Origin: Synergistaceae bacterium | GTDB taxonomy: Bacteria > Synergistota > Synergistia > Synergistales > Aminobacteriaceae | NCBI GenBank assembly: GCA_031267575.1 | Contig: JAIRYN010000051.1 | Location: 29,064 to 93,063, forward strand | DNA length: 64,000 nt | Direction of reading: 5' to 3' | Shown: one piece after another, positions 8,113 to 16,855 of the stretch | Layout of the letters: each line of letters starts with the position of its first letter | Numbering within the stretch: position 1 is the first letter of the stretch | Position numbers and translations under genes: made by a program | Notes under the pieces: model-generated | Databases searched by the model: none | Seen by the model: the letters and a program-made list of their open reading frames with translations, nothing else | Told to the model about the DNA's origin: nothing

Positions 8113-9222
8113 TCAAAAACGTTGCTGAGCCGTGCCATTCGAGTTCTCGAAGCGCTCCAAAAGCTCAGCGTATATCTTGTCGCCGGGACTGTCTTTGAGC
8201 AAGGACCGAAGGGCCGCCTCGTAGACATTTGTGTTGTATAACGGTTCGATATCGTAGTCTTTGGTGTAACCAAACTCGACTACGCTGGATTTCAGCGCGA
8301 CCATCGCGGTTTTGTCCGGGTCAGGGATGGACTGCGAGTATCCACCGTAAACTTCGGTTTTTATTAGACTTCGGTCGATTTGAATGTACTTGGCAACGTC
8401 GTCGATTGTCTTCTCCCGGCTTTCCTGAGAGAACTTGTACGCTTTGATCAGAGCGCGCTCAAACGCTTTGAAGGTATCAGGTTTGGCGGTAAGCGCGGAA
8501 GATTCGGCTACCTGGCGGCAGCAGGGTTGATTCAGAAATTCCTCCTCTTGAGAGCAGTAGTAGATCACTCTATACCCCTCGCTGATGGCGCGGGACGCAT
8601 AGGGGCTGTACACGCTGACGGCGTCGATCTCCGCGCTCAAAATAGCGTTGTACGCGTCTTTCTGACTGTCAAAGTACACTATTGTGACATCCGCTTTGCC
8701 TTTCTCGGTTGAATAGGTAAGGCCGGCGTTCGTGAGAAGTATCTGCAGTTCGAGGTCTTGCACGCTGGGCTTTGTCGTAGCCACCCGCAGACCTTTCAGC
8801 ACGGAGATGTCGATTTCATCATCGCTGAGTCCCTCGACAAATTTTTGCTTCACCACATAGCCGTGGCCATTTGTCATCGCGCCTCCGAAAATGGTGAGCG
8901 GCTGTCCCTGGCTCTGGAATGCGATCACCGGGACTGAGCCGATGAACGCGGCATCGAGCTTGCCGGTGGTCAACCCGGCCGCGAGGTCACTGGCACTCGC
9001 GAACTGCGTGAGTATAACGTTGAGACTTTCTTCGTTGAAAAACCCTTCCTCGGCTGCAACGAAAGCCAACAGGTGAGCTGTCGAGTTTAGGTGACCGAGA
9101 TTGAATTTGGTTTGTTCGAGACTGGCGGCCGGCGCACTGGCCGGGACGCGGATCCATTCATACGTGGTAAACGCCACGACTAGCGCTAACATGAGCATGG
9201 CGGCAAAAATTTTCTTTTTCAT
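8113..9222 (-). CDS. ABC transporter substrate-binding protein (NrtA/SsuA/TauA-like)
   Basis: 369-residue exported protein. An N-terminal M-K-K-K followed by a hydrophobic stretch (residues 5-18) is a signal peptide or membrane anchor. There is no obvious lipobox Cys. The mature part resembles the NMT1/SsuA-type periplasmic fold: early H-L-N-S-T-A-H and A-A-E-E-G-F-F, then D-A-A-F-I-G-S-V-P. I use the ATG with an AAAGGG site 8 bp upstream rather than the GTG nine bases earlier. Such proteins bind sulfonates, nitrate, pyrimidine precursors or aromatic acids; the ligand is unknown here. Confidence 0.82.
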   Translation of the reverse strand: MKKKIFAAMLMLALVVAFTTYEWIRVPASAPAASLEQTKFNLGHLNSTAHLLAFVAAEEGFFNEESLNVILTQFASASDLAAGLTTGKLDAAFIGSVPVIAFQSQGQPLTIFGGAMTNGHGYVVKQKFVEGLSDDEIDISVLKGLRVATTKPSVQDLELQILLTNAGLTYSTEKGKADVTIVYFDSQKDAYNAILSAEIDAVSVYSPYASRAISEGYRVIYYCSQEEEFLNQPCCRQVAESSALTAKPDTFKAFERALIKAYKFSQESREKTIDDVAKYIQIDRSLIKTEVYGGYSQSIPDPDKTAMVALKSSVVEFGYTKDYDIEPLYNTNVYEAALRSLLKDSPGDKIYAELLERFENSNGTAQQRF

Positions 9223-9376
9223 AGGATACACCCTTTCTTATTCGCTGATTTTTGATCCTTCCTTCAGTCATACATGCATGCATTCATTTCTTTAATTTCT
9301 TTAATTTCTTCATGCATGTCGGTAAATGGAACGTGGTAAAGTCAACATCGCTCGTCGGGGTACATTCGATAATTCC

Positions 9377-10177
9377 TCATATCGTGTAATCCTCCTGAAT
9401 AGTTTTGGCGAATTCCAACTGTTTCAGAATGTGGACTCGAAGCCCCATAAAATCGCCGGAAGCCCGGTCGCGTGGATAATTCATCGGGATATCCAGAATG
9501 TTTTTGACGCGCCCGGGGCGAGGCGACATCAGTATGACGCGCTGGCTGAGATAGATGGCTTCGTCCACGTCATGTGTTACCATAATCATCGTACTGCGAC
9601 GCTCCCGCCAAAGCCTGATCAGCTCGTCCTGCAAAGTCATTCGCGTAAAGTTGTCAAGCGCGCCGAGAGGTTCGTCGAGCAGTACGACATCGGGCGCGAC
9701 GGCCAATGTCCGCACTAGGGAAGCCCTTTGTCGCATCCCTCCGCTGAGTTGATGAGGATAGCTGCCCGCGAAGCTTTCAAGGTCGGCGAGGTTTAGCCAT
9801 TCGGCTATTTCGTGTTGTTTTTCCCTATATTGATTGGTGGATTTCAGCGCAAATTCAATATTGCCTCGCACGGTCATCCACGGAAACAGCGTATGTTCCT
9901 GAAAGACGAGCCCGCGTCTGGGATTAGGACTCATCACGAGCTCTCCGTCGCAATATATCGTTCCAGAGGTCGCCTTATCAAGCCCCGCGATGATCCGCAG
10001 CAAGGTACTTTTGCCACAGCCACTGGCGCCCAGAATTGAAACGAACTCGCCCGGTATGATGCCAGCGTTTATATTATCCAGCGCGATAAGTCCAGTGTCT
10101 TTATCACGCTCCTCAAAAACTTTGCTCACTCCCCTGATTTCAATACTCGCGCCCACGTTCCACTCACCACATAACAT
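9377..10177 (-). CDS. ABC transporter ATP-binding protein (SsuB/TauB-like)
   Basis: 266-residue ATPase with all parts: Walker A G-A-S-G-C-G-K-S-T near residue 49, signature L-S-G-G-M-R-Q-R near 143, Walker B V-V-L-L-D-E-P near 163 and the switch His in V-T-H-D-V-D. It energises the importer encoded just downstream. The ATG at 10177 has no clear ribosome site. An in-frame GTG 21 bases downstream is preceded by GGTGAG at 6 bp and could be the true start. First gene of the four-gene operon, behind a TTGACA promoter. Confidence 0.88.
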   Translation of the reverse strand: MLCGEWNVGASIEIRGVSKVFEERDKDTGLIALDNINAGIIPGEFVSILGASGCGKSTLLRIIAGLDKATSGTIYCDGELVMSPNPRRGLVFQEHTLFPWMTVRGNIEFALKSTNQYREKQHEIAEWLNLADLESFAGSYPHQLSGGMRQRASLVRTLAVAPDVVLLDEPLGALDNFTRMTLQDELIRLWRERRSTMIMVTHDVDEAIYLSQRVILMSPRPGRVKNILDIPMNYPRDRASGDFMGLRVHILKQLEFAKTIQEDYTI

Positions 10178-10206
10178 CTAAAATATATTTAATATATATA
10201 TTTTAT

Positions 10207-10235
10207 AAAATATATTATAATCATATAATTGTCAA
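10207..10235 (-). promoter_or_regulatory. Predicted promoter of the ABC-importer operon
   Basis: On the minus strand a perfect -35 (TTGACA, 10230-10235) is followed after 17 bp by TATTTT (10207-10212), in an extremely AT-rich stretch upstream of the ATPase gene. The same pair of boxes with the same spacing occurs ahead of the trp leader. The surrounding 10178-10386 gap holds nothing else I can recognise. Confidence 0.55.
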
Positions 10236-10386
10236 GGCAGAGGCAGAACTCAAATCGCGGGAAAAGGAAAGATAGGCGTCATATGTCTACAGCGCTGCGA
10301 GATACTTTCTTCTATAATGTTTTTATTAATGTTTTATTGGTTGATAGGCCTGTTCCGATAGCTTGAATCTCTTATAAAGTTCTAAA

Positions 10387-11865
10387 CTAAGATGACGTAA
10401 GATCATGTTTTTTGAGCATTCCGCTTTCAAAACGAATGACGTGATACCGCTTGTTGGTTTTCCAGAAAGCGCAGGCATTGCGCCCTGTGGCTTTGGCGTA
10501 ATAGAGAGCCTCGTCGGCACGCATCATGAGCTGTTGGGGATGATCTCCGTCATCGGGGCAGATACTGATACCAAAAGACGCGCTAATGGTAATTTCTTTG
10601 TCTTTCAAGATCATGGGTTTTTTTAAAGACGCCATTGTGCGGGTTAAAAGTTTTGTGATACTCTGCCACTCATCCTTCCCAAAAGCCAGAATCATGGCAA
10701 ATTCATCTCCTCCGAAGCGGGAGACCATGTCGCTTTCTCTCAGATTTTTCTGGAGGCGCTGCGCCACTTCCACCAACAGAGTATCGCCCGCGAGATGTCC
10801 TAGGGTATCGTTGACGGACTTGAACTTGTCCAAATCTACCATGATAACGGCCAGGTGCGTTCCGTTTCGTTTTGCGTATTCAATGCTGTTCTTCAAATGT
10901 TCGTCGAAAAATATCCTATTTGGCAATTCCGTCAAAGCGTCGTGGGTAGCCCGGTGCGAAAAAAACTCCTCGCGTTCTTTTCGGTCCTGAATATCGGCCG
11001 TAACTCCGATGATCCGCGTGGGTTCCTGGGTAATGAGGTCTTTGAGTACCATCCCCCGCGTCTGGAACCAGCGGTAAACGCCATCGGCGCAAAGGAGTTT
11101 GTGGTCGAGTTCGAAATACCCCGGAGGATTTTCGTCGAGAAAAAAACTCCGGTACAGTTGCAATATTTCTTGGTCGTCCGGGTGAAAGAGTTTCGGCCAA
11201 TCGTGAACGCCGGGGATGTCTTCCAATCGAAATTTCGTCAGTTCAGCCAGGCGCTGAGAATAATAAGGAAGAGTTTGGTTTTTCAGATTGATTTCCCAAA
11301 TTCCATCCCGACTGCACTGAACCGCTAGTTTCCATCGTTCCTTTTCCACTCGGAGGCGCTGTTCTGTGTGTTTGCGCGCCTCCACTTCCTGTTGCAGCTC
11401 TTCCGTCAAAGCCGTCAAACTTTCCTGTTTATGTCTCAACGCGTCCAGAGTGGTCGAGAGCTGCTCGACCATTGAGTTGAAGGAATCCGAAAAATCTCCC
11501 ATGAAATCCATACGCTGACTCAAGTCTCCATCCGCGACCCGGCGCGTCAACCACGCCACATGACTCAAATTTGCCTGAAGGGCCTTTAGCGCCCCTCCCA
11601 TAAAACCTTTGAATTGGATTTTATAAGAAAAATCACCCTTGCGAGCCATTTGTAGAACTTCACGAAGTCCCAGGAGAGCAGTCGTTATCTCTTTCATCGT
11701 TTGAGTTTCATCGATGAAGGTAGAAGTTTCGGGTGGCAAAACCGAAGAAAACAAAAGCGCATGATAAAACTTCAGCACCCGATCCCGCTCCTCGGCAGAG
11801 GAAACATTCTCGCAAGATGCCGAAGATAAAATGACAGTTTCTTTATTTTCTCTTCCGATTTCCAA
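10387..11865 (-). CDS. PAS-GGDEF diguanylate cyclase
   Basis: 492-residue protein without clear membrane helices. Order: an N-terminal region, a HAMP-like segment with coiled coil (about 110-185), a PAS domain with PAC end (about 185-310, ending I-G-V-T-A-D-I-Q-D-R-K) and a GGDEF domain. The active site reads R-F-G-G-D-E-F, and five residues upstream R-E-S-D matches the inhibitory I-site, so it should make cyclic di-GMP and be product-inhibited. It starts 30 bp after the V4R gene and is probably co-transcribed with it, so V4R may supply its signal. The PAS ligand is unknown. Confidence 0.9.
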   Translation of the reverse strand: MEIGRENKETVILSSASCENVSSAEERDRVLKFYHALLFSSVLPPETSTFIDETQTMKEITTALLGLREVLQMARKGDFSYKIQFKGFMGGALKALQANLSHVAWLTRRVADGDLSQRMDFMGDFSDSFNSMVEQLSTTLDALRHKQESLTALTEELQQEVEARKHTEQRLRVEKERWKLAVQCSRDGIWEINLKNQTLPYYSQRLAELTKFRLEDIPGVHDWPKLFHPDDQEILQLYRSFFLDENPPGYFELDHKLLCADGVYRWFQTRGMVLKDLITQEPTRIIGVTADIQDRKEREEFFSHRATHDALTELPNRIFFDEHLKNSIEYAKRNGTHLAVIMVDLDKFKSVNDTLGHLAGDTLLVEVAQRLQKNLRESDMVSRFGGDEFAMILAFGKDEWQSITKLLTRTMASLKKPMILKDKEITISASFGISICPDDGDHPQQLMMRADEALYYAKATGRNACAFWKTNKRYHVIRFESGMLKKHDLTSS

Positions 11866-11895
11866 CTCGCTCTTTCGCTCTCGGTGTTGCTCGAT

Positions 11896-12426
11896 TTAGT
11901 CGGCAGCTCTATCCGCCGTGAAGCGGCACGTGCGATCTCCTGTGCACCAGCAGTCTATTTCCTTTACAATATATTGTTTTCCCGAAAAATTTTCGAGAAT
12001 ACCCGCAATGAAACCCTCGTCATAAACGCAGATTTCATAGTCCATTTCCGGCAATCCAGCGCAATCCAAGTCTTCATCGACGGTAAGAATGATTTTTTCC
12101 GCCCCGTCCGTCATGGACTCAACACGCAAAACGCCAATTTTCATCTCTTTCAAAACGCTTTGCAATTTTTTAACAAAGTCTCCAACATCATTGTTTCCTG
12201 CCAAAAAGTGTTCGGAAAAGGCGATGCCCGCCTTTTTTCCCGCTTCGTAAAAAACCTTGTCCGCCTCTTCCGTCCCGAATCTGGCTTCGATAATGTCTCG
12301 CAACGTAAACTGCATCAGGCGATAGATCTCGACGCGCGTAGAATTTCCTAAATTCGGACGTCCCACTTCGAGATTGCCAAGAAGGTCCCACGAAAAAGCA
12401 TATTTTCTTTCCTCCATCGTTTTCAA
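11896..12426 (-). CDS. V4R (4-vinyl-reductase-like) sensor domain protein
   Basis: 176-residue protein that is essentially one V4R domain. The signature C-W-C-T-G-D-R-T-C-R-F near residues 158-168 and the preceding Y-I-V-K-E-I-D segment match this small-molecule-binding fold, known as the sensor module of hydrocarbon- and heme-linked regulators. It has no DNA-binding part. Just downstream in the same direction is a diguanylate cyclase, so a two-protein sensing pair is likely. A second in-frame ATG three codons in is possible; an AAGGAG site lies 11 bp before the first. Confidence 0.8.
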   Translation of the reverse strand: MKTMEERKYAFSWDLLGNLEVGRPNLGNSTRVEIYRLMQFTLRDIIEARFGTEEADKVFYEAGKKAGIAFSEHFLAGNNDVGDFVKKLQSVLKEMKIGVLRVESMTDGAEKIILTVDEDLDCAGLPEMDYEICVYDEGFIAGILENFSGKQYIVKEIDCWCTGDRTCRFTADRAAD

Positions 12427-12538
12427 CGCTCCTTTTCAACGCCAGTTTTGATAAAGGCTTAAACCGCCTCCTTTTATTATTATAGACTAATTATGTAGCA
12501 TAATTTTTTTCTCATTTGTTACATTTCACAAAAGGGCA

Positions 12539-13717
12539 TCATGAGCTCTCTTGAGGCTGGTTCTCTTCCACAGCGTCGCACAGGCGGGAGGCAGCGCCTT
12601 GCGGCCCGGAAAGCGCCAGAAGCTCTTTACGGACGCGAGAAAGTTTTTCCTTGTCTTGCAGAGACGCCGCGATTCGAGCAGCCAGCTCATTGGGAGCGAT
12701 ATTGCCCGTCGCCTCGTCCAGAAGCATCTGGTTCGCGATCCGGTTCGGCCAGGAGATGAACCCGTTGTAGCGCTCCAAATTTCTGCGTATGGCCTGTTCC
12801 TTGAGCCATGAACCCATCAAGGGTACCCCCGACAAAAACCCACCGATCCCAGATATGGGGACGGTTCTCAGAAAATTCATAGGGGCGGCGACCAGGGCGG
12901 GTAAACCACAGTGCATCATTTCGAGAACGTTGGTTCCTGGTTGGGTCAAGGCATAGTCCGCGCTTCTCATCACCACTCCCGCGCCGGCTCTCAGGGGGTT
13001 CAATCCCGCGTTGGCCCAAACGGAAAACTCATTCTCCGGAACAAAGGGCGAAAAAAGGGCGCCGACCTGAATCTGGCCAAGCTGAACCCGCAAGTGCCGA
13101 AGAACGGCCTGAAGCCACCCCAGAGACAGTCGCCGGATGTTCGGCCGGCTTCCGGGGAAAATTAACAACCGCGGGGGAGCGTTTTTTTCCTCTTCTTTTT
13201 CCTCTTCTTTTTCCTCTTCGCCATGCTCCTTTTCGTCATCTTTTTCTTCGTCCCACTTGAACGTTCCCGTGTCGAGGGCCAGAGAATCCTTAACCAAATC
13301 TCCGATGGGTTGCGCTTTTGGCGTTTTAAGGCGCATGTCGATATTCTCCGCCATATAAAAGTAGGCGGTGAAAACCCTGGCGTGCTCCATGCCTTTTTTG
13401 AACCCATAGGCGTAACTGATCAACGGAGCCCCCGCGCAATTGGCGATTCGGCGTCCGAAGAGCAAGTCTCCCCCCAATTGCAGGACACAGTCCGTTTTTT
13501 CCTGCCCCAAAGCACGCCACGTCCACGCGCTTCCGCTGGGCCCCTCCAGCTTATCGACGCCCAGCCGGGAGGCTACGGTTCGCTCGGATCCCGAAGCGAA
13601 TTGGCAAGGGAGCAACCATAAAGAAACAGAATGCCCTCGCCGGCGCAACTCCATAACGACAGGCCGAGCCCAACCCCAAAGCTCTCCGGGACCATTGGTC
13701 AAGATAGAGACCTTCAT
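12539..13717 (-). CDS. Lipid-A-disaccharide synthase-related protein (LpxB paralogue)
   Basis: 392-residue glycosyltransferase-like protein related to LpxB but distinct from the LpxB encoded next to it. It begins K-V-S-I-L-T-N-G-P-G-E-L-W-G-W, has P-G-S-R-P-N-I-R near residue 190 and a C-terminal T-Q-P-G-T-N-V-L-E-M region like the nucleotide-sugar site of GT-B enzymes. A run of Glu/Lys (about 155-178) is encoded by a short tandem repeat and splits the two halves. Its start overlaps the lpxB stop by 4 bp. Members of this family occur in several diderm phyla and in cyanobacteria; their reaction is unknown to me. Confidence 0.75.
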   Translation of the reverse strand: MKVSILTNGPGELWGWARPVVMELRRRGHSVSLWLLPCQFASGSERTVASRLGVDKLEGPSGSAWTWRALGQEKTDCVLQLGGDLLFGRRIANCAGAPLISYAYGFKKGMEHARVFTAYFYMAENIDMRLKTPKAQPIGDLVKDSLALDTGTFKWDEEKDDEKEHGEEEKEEEKEEEKNAPPRLLIFPGSRPNIRRLSLGWLQAVLRHLRVQLGQIQVGALFSPFVPENEFSVWANAGLNPLRAGAGVVMRSADYALTQPGTNVLEMMHCGLPALVAAPMNFLRTVPISGIGGFLSGVPLMGSWLKEQAIRRNLERYNGFISWPNRIANQMLLDEATGNIAPNELAARIAASLQDKEKLSRVRKELLALSGPQGAASRLCDAVEENQPQESS

Positions 13718-14889
13718 GGCTTTTTCACTCCTTCCGGCACATCATAAACCAAAATATCAACGACGCGTTTTTTTATTATCGCTTCCTCGATCACGCGCGC
13801 CCAAAACGCTGCGGCATTAACAGCGCCCATGGCATTTTGAGCTATCTCCAAGCGTCGATCAATCTCCGCCTTTTCGGCGGGATCGTCCAGGTAGGCGAGC
13901 AATTCATGTACAATGCGCTCCGGCCGCGCGGCGGTCCTCAAAAGCTCAGGGTAGACGGGGCGGTCGGTCAGATAATTAGGGATAGAAATATAGGGAACGC
14001 GGACGAGAGTACGCAAGATAAGCCACGAAAGCAGGTTCACGTCGTAAATCACCACCATAAAACACCGCATGAGCATCGCCTCCACGGCCACCGTTCCACT
14101 GACGCCCGCCACGGCCTCCGAGACCGCCATCAGGTCACGCCCTTCTCCTTCCCATCGCTCAAACCCCGCGACGCGTTCCAGTAGTTCTCGACGCAAAGGC
14201 TCGGAGAGGCCCGGCGCCACGGAAAAAACTGGCAAGAATCCCTGCTCCCCAAGGATCCTAGCCGTTCCCAGCAGACAGTCGATGTGATATTTTATGTCAT
14301 AGCGGCGGCTGCCCGCCATCAACGCGATCACACGCTCGCCACGATAGCGCCTCGATAGCTCCTCCGGCACGGTATGGCCCGCTAGGTCCGAGACGAGAGG
14401 ATGGGCTGCCCATTGGGAGTGGACGCCCCGCGCGGTCAGAAAGTCATGTTCAAAAGAAAAAAGCGGAAGACAGAGGTCGAAGTCGTTCCGAAGGATTCGA
14501 GTTCGACCCCTGCGCCATGCCCATACCGTGGGCGTGACCAGGCATACCGTGAGTCCTCGATAGCCGACTCGCCGAAGTTTTTTGACAAGACCCAGGTGAA
14601 AATCGGGGCTGTCCACCACCACAACCGCGGCTGGATCGCGCCGAAGGACTTCGTTCACGATCCGGTCGCGCAGCTTCAAGATGCGCGGAATAGCCGGAAT
14701 GACCTCCGTAATTCCCATGAGTTTCAGCTCTTCGTAGCTCCAGATGGCTTCTCCACCCGCCTTCACGCCCCGAGGCCCCATCATGCCCCAAATTTCCTGA
14801 GCGTCGCCCCGCGACCGTAAAAACTCCCGGATCAGATCGGAGGCGTAGAGGTCTCCGCTGACTTCTCCACAACTCATAAAGATTGACAT
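13714..14889 (-). CDS. lpxB: Lipid-A-disaccharide synthase
   Basis: 391-residue GT19 enzyme that joins UDP-2,3-diacylglucosamine to lipid X, giving the lipid A disaccharide at the inner membrane. The start gives M-S-I-F-M-S-C-G-E-V-S-G-D-L-Y-A, the standard LpxB N-terminus. V-D-S-P-D-F-H near 97, T-P-T-V-W-A-W-R near 121 and M-A-G-S-R-R near 195 follow. The frame is open further upstream to 15294, but that part lies over lpxI and is not LpxB-like. It overlaps lpxI by 16 bp and the paralogue by 4 bp, a tightly coupled block. Confidence 0.92.
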   Translation of the reverse strand: MSIFMSCGEVSGDLYASDLIREFLRSRGDAQEIWGMMGPRGVKAGGEAIWSYEELKLMGITEVIPAIPRILKLRDRIVNEVLRRDPAAVVVVDSPDFHLGLVKKLRRVGYRGLTVCLVTPTVWAWRRGRTRILRNDFDLCLPLFSFEHDFLTARGVHSQWAAHPLVSDLAGHTVPEELSRRYRGERVIALMAGSRRYDIKYHIDCLLGTARILGEQGFLPVFSVAPGLSEPLRRELLERVAGFERWEGEGRDLMAVSEAVAGVSGTVAVEAMLMRCFMVVIYDVNLLSWLILRTLVRVPYISIPNYLTDRPVYPELLRTAARPERIVHELLAYLDDPAEKAEIDRRLEIAQNAMGAVNAAAFWARVIEEAIIKKRVVDILVYDVPEGVKKP

Positions 14890-15701
14890 GGTAAGCCCCA
14901 CAGAGCGATGTTGTAACGCTTTGCCAAAGCGAAAGTTTTTTCTACATCGATGATCAACGTCCGGTTTGCTTCCACAGCCAGACAGGTCAACCCCGCTTGA
15001 GCCATGTTTTCGATGGTTTCCGGCCCCACCGTGGGAATATCGTATCGGGAATCCTGATCTGCCCGCATCATCTTGACCAACACGCCTTTGGGAACCAGTT
15101 CTCCAGCTCGCCGTATGACGGCGTCCGTGCCCTCCATTGCCTCCACGGCCACCACGGCGCCATCCGCCACTATCAGGGCCTGACCGAAAGAGCAGGGCAG
15201 TGTCACCTTTAGCACCATCATGCCGTATTCGAAGTCTCGGACCTCGTCTGCCGTGGGCCTCCGATGGCCCAATGCCCCCTCGGAAGCTAAGCATTCGGGC
15301 AAAATATGCCAGTAGGGTGACACCGTAATGCCTTCTTCCTCCAAAACATTGACCACAGCCGCCAACAACGAGTGATCATCCCGTCTAGTTCTCGCCAGGA
15401 GCTTCAGGATGAGGGGGTCGAATAAAGCCGGAACGTAAATGAGCTTTTTGGGAACCTGGCCCGCTAAAATGACGTTTTGAGCCCCATGCCGCCGAATCTC
15501 CTTTATCACTCGGCTCAGGCTGGGATAGCGCAGGCGCACCAGCGGGTCGGAGATGCCTTTGAAAACCTGCCCGTCATCGCGCAAGGTAAGAACAAGAGGG
15601 GTAAGACCTTGTGATGCCAAACGCTTGGCGATCTCGACGGGAAGAAGTCCTTCGCCCGCGATGATGGCGCTCTTGGTGTCTAGCATGTTCGCCGGAGACA
15701 T
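14874..15701 (-). CDS. lpxI: UDP-2,3-diacylglucosamine diphosphatase LpxI
   Basis: 275-residue LpxI-type enzyme, the alternative to LpxH that hydrolyses UDP-2,3-diacylglucosamine to lipid X and UMP. Family features are A-I-I-A-G-E-G-L-L-P at the N-terminus, a G-Q-V-P-K segment near 81, V-A-V-E-A-M-E-G-T-D near 185 and D-Q-D-S-R-Y-D-I-P-T-V-G-P near 213. It lies between the LptF/G permease (1-bp gap) and lpxB in the order expected for lipid A synthesis, which strongly supports a diderm cell with LPS. Confidence 0.9.
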   Translation of the reverse strand: MSPANMLDTKSAIIAGEGLLPVEIAKRLASQGLTPLVLTLRDDGQVFKGISDPLVRLRYPSLSRVIKEIRRHGAQNVILAGQVPKKLIYVPALFDPLILKLLARTRRDDHSLLAAVVNVLEEEGITVSPYWHILPECLASEGALGHRRPTADEVRDFEYGMMVLKVTLPCSFGQALIVADGAVVAVEAMEGTDAVIRRAGELVPKGVLVKMMRADQDSRYDIPTVGPETIENMAQAGLTCLAVEANRTLIIDVEKTFALAKRYNIALWGLPCQSL

Positions 15702-15702
15702 A

Positions 15703-16815
15703 TCAATCGACCCTCCGTGAGAAGAAAAGCCCCGCCGCTAGAAAAAGACCATTCGGAAGCCAGGCAGCCAGCGCCGGAGACATATTTCCCGCTTCTCCCA
15801 GGGCACGGCAAAGGGACATGACCACATAGTAGGCGAAGACGAAGATGACGCTAATCCCGAACCCGATCCCCGAACCAGATCGTCCCTGGCGAGAGGCCCC
15901 GAAACTAGCCCCCAGAAGAGCCATGATGACACAAGCCCAAGGCACGGCCAGCTTCAGGTGAAAAAGAACCCAGAGCTGAGAAAGGTTAGTCCCTCCCATA
16001 CGTGCTTGTTCGATGTACTCCCAAAGTTCGCGAGCGCTCATGTCCACGGGACGCCTGGACGTGCGCTGAAGTTGCTGGGGTGAAAGGTTCAACGCCAGTC
16101 TCTGCCGCTCGAAGCGAAAAAGCAGACGAACCTCTCCTCTTTCCAAAACCTCGAAGACCCGACCATTCTCGATCCACCACTCGCCGCCTTTCCATGTCCC
16201 GCTCTGGGCTAAAGACGTGCGGACCAGGCGCCCGTCCTCGAACTCATGAAACATGACACCACTCATGATGCCCTTGTCCACATCCAGGTGATCAAGATAA
16301 ATAACGCGCCGTAACTCTCCGTCACTCTCATCGCGTAAAAAAACCTTTTCCTGGAGGGCAGAGGCTTGATTTTTCAGGATCTCGTATCTCATGAGATTCT
16401 CGGCGGCATGAGTAGTGAAGGGTACGACGGTTTCGTTAAAGAGGAGCGCCCCCCCGGCCACCAAGAAAGAGGCCCACATGATCGGGCGCAGTATCCGATA
16501 GAAGGACACCCCCAGGGATTTGAGGGCGATCAGTTCGCTGTTGCCTGAAAGTCGTGTCATACCCAAAAGCGTCGAAAGAAGGCAGGACATGGGTAAAGTC
16601 ATTCCCACCACCTCGGGCAAACGATAGAGAAAAAGCCGCACAACGACCCCCAGGGAAATACCTCTTTCGATCATCAGTTTCGCCGCTTGAAAAAGGAGGT
16701 CGCCAGCCACGAAAATCATGGTAAAAATGAGCACTCCAAAGACGAAGGGACCCGATATCTCCCCCAACACGAAACGATCTAAAGTGCGCAATCCTGGAAA
16801 CGACTTCATCCGCAA
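15703..16815 (-). CDS. LptF/LptG family LPS export permease
   Basis: 370-residue YjgP/YjgQ-family protein. Transmembrane segments lie near residues 18-40, 60-85, 105-122 and three more after residue 275, with a large periplasmic part between, as in LptF and LptG. The N-terminal L-D-R-F-V-L-G-E-I pattern and the L-P-M-S-C-L-L-S-T-L-L segment are typical. It extracts LPS from the inner membrane with LptB ATPase. Only one permease is seen here; the partner and lptB must lie elsewhere or it works as a homodimer. First of the lipid A genes after the J-like protein. Confidence 0.85.
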   Translation of the reverse strand: MRMKSFPGLRTLDRFVLGEISGPFVFGVLIFTMIFVAGDLLFQAAKLMIERGISLGVVVRLFLYRLPEVVGMTLPMSCLLSTLLGMTRLSGNSELIALKSLGVSFYRILRPIMWASFLVAGGALLFNETVVPFTTHAAENLMRYEILKNQASALQEKVFLRDESDGELRRVIYLDHLDVDKGIMSGVMFHEFEDGRLVRTSLAQSGTWKGGEWWIENGRVFEVLERGEVRLLFRFERQRLALNLSPQQLQRTSRRPVDMSARELWEYIEQARMGGTNLSQLWVLFHLKLAVPWACVIMALLGASFGASRQGRSGSGIGFGISVIFVFAYYVVMSLCRALGEAGNMSPALAAWLPNGLFLAAGLFFSRRVD

Positions 16816-16855
16816 GTGATTTTCTCCCTAAAAAACATCAAAATCTCTCAATTTT

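Noticed and set aside
14889..15294. N-terminal extension of LpxB
   Set aside because: The extra 135 codons overlap lpxI out of frame and do not resemble any domain; LpxB begins normally at M-S-I-F-M-S-C-G-E.
13837..15328. Long plus-strand frames opposite lpxB and lpxI
   Set aside because: They are antisense shadows of well-conserved minus-strand genes, with basic low-complexity translations and no ribosome sites.
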